NCBI RefSeq assembly: GCF_052324685.1
Contig: NC_135213.1
Coordinates: 329,501 to 393,500, forward strand
DNA: 64,000 bases
Direction of reading: 5' to 3'
Source of the DNA: Brachyhypopomus gauderio
Lineage: Eukaryota > Chordata > Actinopteri > Gymnotiformes > Hypopomidae
The notes beneath the pieces are model-generated. The model worked only from the letters and a program-made list of their open reading frames with translations. It did no database searches and was not told the DNA's origin. Shown in pieces: positions 57,290 through 64,000 of the stretch. Position 1 is the first letter of the stretch, and the number at the start of each line of letters is the position of its first letter. The position numbers were made by a program, and so were the translations under genes.

Positions 57290-58008
57290 AACTCCATCAC
57301 TCATCTGACTCATCTGTTTTCAGTGGTAAACACCATCATGTATCTCTCTGAGGTTTGTTTTCAGTGGTAAATTCCTGGACATTTCTCTGATGGCTTTTTA
57401 CATTGGGTTGTTAAATTCTGCAGCAGGTTTAAGAGGGCAATGCATACACTGGTCGTTGAAAAAATAAAATGATTACAGAAAAAGTCATATTGTAAACTTA
57501 ATTTCATATATTGAAGTGTGAATCTGTAAGACTTCCAAATGAGAGAGGATCCAGATGTTTTATTGGTGATGTGTAGCAGGCTGGTAGGGGAAAAGTCGGT
57601 AAGGTTTGGAGCGCAGTGAGACAAGCAGCAGGGAGCTTGTGGGTATTCCAGGTCAGGCAAGTCCAGGGTCAACAACGAGAGGTAGAGTACGGGATGTGTC
57701 TCAGGGTCAGGTGTACTAGAAAACACTCGTAACCAGGAAATCCAATGTGTATAGAAAAGACTTGGTATGTGTGATGGGGTCTGCAATAATCTGTAATTAC
57801 AGTGTACAGTCTTTACATTGGGGGATCACAGACAAGCCTAATGGGGGGAATTGTGTCTCAAGTTCCCATAGAAATGGGGTAAAACTGACCATTTGCATTT
57901 TGGTTATATCAGTGTGTTTGTGTGGAAACACATTTAGCAGCATGTGCTATGCTACAGGGTACGAGTTACATCACTCACTGGCAAAGTTTGTAGACTTCAC
58001 CCCAAAGG
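57290..58008. other. Repeat fragments before the acidic LTR element
   Basis: 57340-57380 contains a duplicated GTTTTCAGTGGTAAA motif. 57540-57780 looks like a reversed LTR portion, with AATAAA on the minus strand near 57560. 57855-57935 is the MITE family of 22460-22740. The minus-strand ORF 57361-57786 matches nothing I recognise. Confidence 0.4.
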
Positions 58009-58242
58009 TGTGTTAATCAGTTTCACCTGTGGCTTGTCTCGTCATCACGCGGGGATTATGTGGTCTGTCTATTTAGTGTGCGTTCGCGCAGTGTCCTGTG
58101 CTCGTCTTTGTTTGAGTCAGTCCGTGTTGTTTTATTCGTTGTTTGTGCGCTGTCGCGCTCTTTTTATAAAAGAATAAAAGTGTCGTTTGTGCACTATGTT
58201 GGACTCTGTGCCTCGTCCGTTGCCCAGCACGCAAGCATCACA
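58009..58242 (+). repeat. Partial 5' LTR of acidic-repeat element
   Basis: It holds an AATAAAAG poly(A)-type signal at about 58162-58170 and ends GCAAGCATCACA. Its first 97 bases match 61015-61111. Confidence 0.7.
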
Positions 58243-58263
58243 GAAAGACGGGCCGAGCAAGAC

Positions 58264-59464
58264 ATGCCAGGCTGTGCGTCCCGCGTCAAGAAGGGGAAGA
58301 GAGCGAGCAAACATCATGCCTCTTCCCCTGCCCGTCGCCGTGACGCACAGGTGCCAGTGGTGGAGATGCAGCAGGACCCTGTTTGCGCGACCCTGCTGCG
58401 TCTAGCTCAGGCGGCCGAGACGGAGGCGGAAGCAGAATGCCACCGGCTGGCCGCACAGAGGGTCTGGAGCGAGAGGCACAGCCCTCTGACCCTGGCACAC
58501 CCCGAGGAGGAGAGGAGAGAAGACCTCTTCTTTCAGGCTGCATGGAGAGAGGGTCTCTGCGCCTTGAGAAGAGAGTCCTCCCCCCCAGCAAATGTGGAGG
58601 ACGCCACGGAGGACCCGCCAGTCGTGTATGCGGGAATGGTGGACACGACCCCTCCCGAAGTCAAATTCGGGAGTGATGAATCGGAAGAGGAAGAGACGGA
58701 CGGTGAAGCCAGCTATGCGCCGTCCCTGTATTCTGCTCCCACCGTGTACTACAGTGAGGAGGAAGAAGACGTCAGCCCCCCTCCGTCAGAGTGTTCAGCC
58801 CCCAACGTCTACTACGGCGAGGAGGAGGAGGAGAATGACGTCAGTCCTCCACCGTCCGAGTACTTGGCGCCTACCAAGTGTTACGGTAGGGAGGAGTACA
58901 GCCAACCTCCGTCTGAGTGCTCGGATCATGAGTTCGAGGAGGAGGAAGGGAGCCTGGCTCCCTCGGAGTACTCCGCCGAGACCGTGAGGGGGAGGAAGAC
59001 TCCGAGAGAGGGCGTTTGCCCTGAGGGCTCCAAGGAAAGTGCGATGGACTTCACCCAGGGTGAGAGCCCAGTGGAGCCCATGAGCTGGAGCCAAGGCGGT
59101 GAGGAGGAGATGGAGATGGAGGATGCAGCTCACACCGCCAGACTAGGAGAGCGACCGCCAGGAGAGTGCGAAGTGCCTCGGTGGGGTCCTCGGAGAAGGG
59201 AGAGCGAGCGCCGGCAAGCCTACCCTGCGTTGCGTCCTCTGGGGGTCTCAGAGGAAGCCAGTGGCATGCCCACCAACAGGGCTGCAGGACCGTCCGCCAG
59301 CCGCGCCGCACCCAGCGGAGGGTTTGCGGCGAAAGCGGCAGGAGGACCGCCCACCGCAATGCCGGCAGCTCCCGGCAGCTCCCGGAGTGTTCTCACCCCT
59401 GCCAGCAGCTCCAGGAGCGTTTTCGCTCCTGACAGCCATCCTCCAGGCGCAAAGCCTGGCTCCG
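58264..59464 (+). CDS. Acidic-repeat protein of LTR element (400 codons before L1)
   Basis: The frame is open upstream, but ATG at 58264 (MPGCASRVKKGKRASKHHAS) comes 21 bases after the LTR end and is conserved at 34310. Order: basic head; EMQQDPVCATLLRLAQAAET helix; Arg/Glu-rich part with EEERREDLFFQAAWREGLC; repeats of about 20 residues, SAPTVYYSEEEEDVSPPPSE-like, four or five times; an acidic Ser/Pro region; an Ala/Pro-rich region with SSRSVLTP and SSRSVFAP. At 59465 an L1 tail interrupts it. After that tail, near 60611-60740, a frame gives SVPVFVSVPMCVPNPIFPFV, like the Val/Pro tail of the proline-rich family. I recognise no domain. DVSPPP also echoes DVSAATPPP in the other family. Role unknown. 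Confidence 0.6.
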
Positions 59465-59467
59465 TTT

Positions 59468-60596
59468 TTTTTTTTTTTTTTTGGCCCACCTCTACCCCCC
59501 CATCTTTGGAGGACAACTTTGTTTTTATGTACAGATTTAAATGGCAATTATAACAATTCTGTATAATATGTAGTATAGTGATAACAATATATAGTGATAA
59601 CAATATGCAAAGTGATAATTATTGGGGTTAGGTGGACCAAGAAAAGAGGGGGAGAGAAATAATAAAAAGGGAAAAGACAAAGAGGTAGGAAAAGAAAGAA
59701 GAAGAAAAAGAAAAGAAGAAAAAAATAAATAAAATAATAATAATAATAATAATAATAAAATAAAACACGCAACCAGCTCAAATGACCACTGCAAAGAAGT
59801 ACAGAAAGTAAACCAAATACATATAGTACAGATGAGTGCGATGTATGGGTGTGTGTGAGTGTGTGTTTATGTGCAACCTAAAAGTGCAACATAGGATAGA
59901 TGTATGGAATGTACTTACCAGCAAGGGTGGGTAGCTGCGACAACATTCCCCCAGAGGCCAGAGGCGGGCGGAGAGAGACCCGGGAATCCCACCCGCCCAC
60001 GGCCCCCCACGGAGCGGTGGGGTACCAGAGCCGCACTTCCCAGAAACCCTCACATGCCCGCCCCCGCAGGCGGGAGAGAGAGACCCCGGACAGCGCCCCA
60101 CCAGTCAAGGAGCGCAGGTCCAGGGGAACCAGAGGGAACAGAGCGCCTCCCCCCCAGGATGCCCCCCCCCCCCCCCCCCTCCAGGGGCCAGCGGCAAAGC
60201 CACGGCGCCACGCGCCCGGAAAGCCACCCACTACCCGGCAGGGCCCACCTCCCGCCGAGGAGCACCCGGCCGCCCCATACCACCACCGCCCAGGGGAGCG
60301 GGCCAACCGCCCCTACGCCGGGGGGCCAAGCCGGACTCCGGAGCCCCAAGGCGCCCCCCCTCTGGAGTGGCGCAGTAATCTCAGGGGAGCGTCCGGGAGT
60401 GAACCGGGCACGACCAGCCCCCGACCCAGAACCAGCTGTCCTCACCCATACACTCAAATTCACATTACATTCGCCCCTATACACCCCTACCATGCACACA
60501 CCCACCCCCATACACATATACATACACTCAAATTCACCCTCACACCTCCAAACCTGGCCATATGTCCCCTCCCTCCAACATGTACTCATTCATCCA
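59468..60596 (-). mobile_element. L1-like LINE 3' end inserted in the acidic ORF
   Basis: The minus-strand poly(A) tail appears as a T run at about 59465-59482. A 13-bp target duplication CCTGGCTCCGTTT is at 59455-59467 and 60597-60609. The body has an AT-rich 3' part with (AAT)n and a GC-rich, CCCGGG-type 5' part (59940-60430) with a C homopolymer at about 60157-60178. Long ORFs in the GC-rich part are in several frames at once and look non-coding. Assignment to L1 rests on the tail and the long duplication. Confidence 0.75.
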
Positions 60597-60610
60597 CCTG
60601 GCTCCGTTTA

Positions 60611-60914
60611 TGTATATGTCTGTTCCGGTGTTCGTGTCCGTCCCCATGTGTGTCCCGAATCCCATTTTCCCTTTTGTGCCTCTGTTTATCAACGTCCCTG
60701 TGTGTGTTTGTGAATGTTCCATTTGTTGGGTCTAACGTGTTTTTCCCGTTCTTCCCAGGGAGGGTGTTCTAGGCTGTTCGTGGCGGATTGTCCACTGAGG
60801 GTGGTCATCTCCCAGACACAGGACTGAAGGCTTCGGATCCACCCATCGGCGTGGGTTCGGGGCATTCAGTTCTGTTGGCACCCCGGGACGGGTAGTGCCC
60901 TTGGTGAGGGGCTC
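60611..60914 (+). other. 3' internal region of acidic-repeat element
   Basis: Contains the Val/Pro-coding tail up to about 60736 (TAA) and then about 175 non-coding bases before the 3' LTR. The tail lies in a different frame from the 58264 ORF, so the coding region is either frameshifted or ended earlier. Confidence 0.5.
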
Positions 60915-61111
60915 TGTCACGGTGCAGCTCCTGACCCCACCCCTCTGGGCGTGTGTTCATGTCGTTTGCATCTAGTCGTTTGCGTCTGTGTATCTTCGTG
61001 GTTGTGGTTGTGTCCATGTGTTAATCAGTTTCACCTGTGGTTCGTCTCGTCATCACGCGGGGATTATGTGGTCGGTCTATTTAGTGTGCGTTCGTGTAGT
61101 GTCCTGTGCTC
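60915..61111 (+). repeat. Partial 3' LTR of acidic-repeat element
   Basis: It starts TGTCACGGTGCAGCTCC, like the TGTCACG start of the proline-rich family. It is cut after GTCCTGTGCTC by the element that follows. Confidence 0.7.
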
Positions 61112-61112
61112 A

Positions 61113-63029
61113 TTAGGGTTCACACACGTAGTGTGGGAAACCTATTGTAATTGCTGAGATTTTTCTTATTATTATTATTATTTTTCCCCCTGTAAAACGC
61201 ATACTGCAGCCTAGACCGTAAGGCCCAGAAAGACCAAACTTGCCAGCAAGGTGCAGCAGGTGTGCAATGAGAGAAATAGAGACAGGGACCCACATTGGCC
61301 TGATGGTGGCGCTATAGCGCACCATTTTGCGTTTTGGTCCATATCTCCCAAACCGTAGGGCCTAGAAACAAAATTCCACTTCTGATGGATTCCTTGGCTC
61401 AAGCCAAACAAAAAAGCCTCAAGAACCATTAAGCTCCGCCTACTTAGATTTTTTGCTAATTTGCATAATATGCAAAACCTCCTTTTTTGTACTAGTCCCT
61501 GGTTTTTCATCCGATCACCACAACCTTGGTGTCAAAATATTCAGGAGAGTCTCATTATCAAAGTTGCTTAAAAACATTTTGAGATTTGCATACAGTCTGG
61601 TTGTCACATGTCAATCAATAGCTCCAAGGCGTGGCTAAATTTACTTAAACAGCCATATCTCAGCAACGCTTTGACCGATCTTCATAAAATTTTAACCGTT
61701 GTTAGGGCACATGACTACGAGGTCATACGTCAAAGCTGGCCACGATTGTCCAATAGGGGGCGCTATAACATGGGAAAAACTGTATCTCAGAAACCATTAG
61801 TCATATCAAGCCAAAACTTTACAGGCATCATCAGGGGCCCAAGTGATATCAAGACACACAATGATGACATCATCACTCAAAAAACATGGCCGCCATGAGC
61901 CAATTAATTTTTATTTGAATTAATTGGCCATTTGACAGACTTACCATTGGCCAAACAACATGAAACCTCACCACTGTGCATATCCCAGGACTATGTGTCA
62001 TGCTGTGCAGTTTTAAAACATTTGGCCACTAGGTGGCGCTATTTGTGAAAATCATGCATAACTCCTCCAAATTTTCACTTAGGAACATGCAACTTGTTTC
62101 TTTTTATTCCTTGCAGTAGACCTGATAACTTTGCAATTACAAGTCCTATTAAAAAATGCATACTTTTGTCACATTCATCAATTGTTTGAAAATAGCTCTT
62201 TAAGAACTAGTCATAGGAATTTGATCCAATTATGGCAAAATTGCTATGAGCATAATCAGTAGACTCTGTAGGTAAAAAGTGATTAAAAAAATTTTGGATT
62301 TTTATTTTTCTGATTGGTCCATTTTCCCATTATATCATTGTGGCCATGCCATATATGACCTATATTGCTATAACTCATAAACCATGTATGCAATCAACTC
62401 CCAATTTGAAAGGCTTTTATATCCTGAAGTCCTTGTGAGGCATGCCAAGTTTGGTTCAAATTGGCCTGTCGGGGGCGCTACAGTACCCAAAAAACTAAGA
62501 AAACATAAAAACTCATGCTGCAATCTTGTTATGCAGAATACAGACAAGTAATTGGTCTTGTATGATCCAGATCAATAAGTTATATAACATTGCAATTGCA
62601 TCTTATAACAAAAAGTGCACTGCCTGACCAGAAATGAACCTTTTAATTCACCAAAATGTCATATTGCATTACTGAGATTAATGAGATATCAGTATGGTAG
62701 TACTTGGGCTCCATCTAGTGGCCATACATTGAAACGAACTGAAAACTATTGCTCACATGAAACACCACACAAAAACACACACAAAGCTGATCTCAGCATG
62801 TGATTTAGTTCTGTGATTTGAATCATTTTGCCAATACACATTATTTTGATCCTTTTGGGCCTTTAGTGCCCCAATTGAACATTTTTTTGCACATTGATTT
62901 ATTTGTGCATTTTTTCCACTCAAACAGCTTCTTTTGGGTCTAAAGGACCTATTGGGTCTATTGCCTATTGAAGCCAAGTGGCCTATTCGTGTGTGAACCC
63001 GCCAATTGCCGCTTGCGGCTATATTTATT
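61113..63029. repeat. 1.9-kb tandem repeat, unit 1
   Basis: Begins TTAGGGTTCACACACGTAG, followed by a (TTA)n run. Near its end is the inverse CGTGTGTGAACCC (62988-63000), then a tail with the hairpin GCCGCTTGCGGC (63008-63019). Motifs such as TGGTGGCGCTATAGCGC and AGGGGGCGCTATA recur. ORFs on either strand are repeated in unit 2 but show no domain. It entered the 3' LTR of the acidic element. Confidence 0.85.
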
Positions 63030-64000
63030 AGGGTTCACACACGTAGTGTGGGAAACCTATTGTAATTGCTGAGATTTTTCTTATTATTATTATTATTATT
63101 ATTATTATTTTTCCCCCTGTAAAACGCATACTGCAGCCTAAACCGTAAGGCCCAGAAAGACCAAACTTGCCAGCAAGGTGCAGCAGGTGTGCAATGAGAG
63201 AAATAGAGACAGGGACCCACATTGGCCTGATGGTGGCGCTATAGCGCACCATTTTGCGTTTTGGTCCATATCTCCCAAACCGTAGGGCCTAGAAACAAAA
63301 TTCCACTTCTGATGGATTCCTTGGCTCAAGCCAAACAAAAAAGCCTCAAGAACCATTAAGCTCCGCCTACTTAGATTTTTTGCTAATTTGCATAATATGC
63401 AAAACCTACTTTTTTGTACTAGTCCCTGGTTTTTCATCCGATCACCACAACCTTGGTGTCAAAATATTCAGGAGAGTCTCATTATCAAAGTTGCTTAAAA
63501 ACATTTTGAGATTTGCATACAGTCTGGTTGTCACATGTCAATCAATAGCTCCAAGGCGTGGCCAAATTTACTTAAACAGCCATATCTCAGCAACGCTTTG
63601 ACCGATCTTCATAAAATTTTAACCGTTGTTAGGGCACATGACTACGAGGTCATACGTCAAAGCTGGCCACGATTGTCCAATAGGGGGCGCTATAACATGG
63701 GAAAAACTGTATCTCAGAAACCATTAGTCACATCAAGCCAAAACTTTACAGGCATCATCAGGGGCCCAAGTGATATCAAGACACACAATGATGACATCAT
63801 CACTCAAAAAACATGGCCGCCATGAGCCAATTAATTTTTATTTGAATTAATTGGCCATTTGACAGACTTACCATTGGCCAAACAACATGAAACCTCACCA
63901 CTGTGCATATCCCAGGACTATGTGTCATGCTGTGCAGTTTTAAAACATTTGGCCACTAGGTGGCGCTATTTGTGAAAATCATGCATAACTCCTCCAAATT
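63030..64000. repeat. 1.9-kb tandem repeat, unit 2 (cut by window end)
   Basis: Restarts AGGGTTCACACACGTAG 1915 bases after unit 1. It is nearly identical, with a (TTA)n run about 12 bases longer and few substitutions (for example CTAGACC to CTAAACC). It runs off the window. Confidence 0.9.

Larger units (their letters stand above)
58009..61111 (+). mobile_element. Acidic-repeat LTR element, damaged at both ends
   Basis: A partial 5' LTR (58009-58242) and a partial 3' LTR (60915-61111) share TGTGTTAATCAGTTTCACCT and the next 80 or so bases with few changes. The 3' LTR begins TGTCACGGTGCAGC after a purine-rich GGTGAGGGGC. The 5' LTR lacks its first part; the 3' LTR is cut by the 1.9-kb repeat at 61113. 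The only ORF is acidic and repetitive. No enzyme domain and no TGG primer site after the LTR (GAAAGACGGG) are seen. Confidence 0.75.

Noticed and set aside
59878..60772. ORFs of 142-290 residues in the GC-rich block
   Set aside because: Open in several frames on both strands, without motifs. The block is the 5' part of a reverse-inserted LINE tail with its own target duplication.
61211..63825. ORFs repeated in both 1.9-kb units (for example 96 and 99 residues)
   Set aside because: They are repeated only because the DNA is duplicated. No domain or codon signal is visible.

Overview
This is eukaryotic DNA, almost certainly from a teleost fish. Introns with GT-AG borders, a lily-type (B-type) mannose lectin, and fish-typical repeats (Tc1, intron-bearing IS630-like elements, many hAT elements with 8-bp target duplications, L2, RTE and L1-like LINEs, Ty3/gypsy and retrovirus-like LTR elements) all point there. 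An otophysan such as a characin, knifefish or catfish is a guess. The window is one of the most repeat-dense kinds of fish DNA. I can support only one ordinary host gene, the lectin at 18.87-19.84 kb. I recognised no tRNA, rRNA or microRNA.

Layout. 0.15-1.74 kb: an LTR-like repeat and two hAT elements. 1.99-17.56 kb: one copy of a locally duplicated segment, split by an old endogenous retrovirus-like element (5' LTR 2325-2768, 3' LTR remnant about 16640-16940). Its gag and pol relics are broken by hAT elements, a SINE-like repeat, a Tc1 element with an intact transposase, and two full-length copies (4872-7793 and 11968-14834) of an LTR element that carries no gag, protease, reverse transcriptase or integrase I can recognise. 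That element has one long proline-rich ORF that starts inside its own 5' LTR. 18.8-19.9 kb: the lectin gene. 21-30 kb: MITEs, two nested inverted-repeat structures, hAT elements, the 5' exons of a Harbinger transposase gene and a solo LTR of the proline-rich family. 30-36 kb: a 1.36-kb hAT, an L2 LINE, a second kind of LTR-associated ORF (acidic repeats) and small duplications. 36.4-46.6 kb: a gypsy element with protease, RT, RNase H, integrase and 3' LTR, interrupted by a hAT, a CA-rich MITE and an intact two-intron IS630-like transposon. 46.7-58 kb: two more copies of the local segment, an RTE LINE with a solo LTR inside it, a ZBED-like hAT transposase pseudogene and an L2 fragment. 58.0-61.1 kb: a fuller copy of the acidic-repeat LTR element with an L1 tail inserted in it. 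61.1-64 kb: a tandem 1.9-kb repeat.

The most interesting system is the pair of non-autonomous LTR families whose only coding capacity is a low-complexity, repeat-built protein. The proline-rich family is supported by two full copies with 5-bp target duplications (ACATC and CTAAT), polypurine tracts and near-identical LTR pairs. A third, solo LTR (29571-30019) keeps the N-terminal reading frame. The acidic family is seen at 58.0-61.1 kb and 34.3-34.9 kb. The second theme is deep nesting, which gives a relative age order. The third is a local segment present three times, the first copy about 1.5 kb upstream of the lectin gene.
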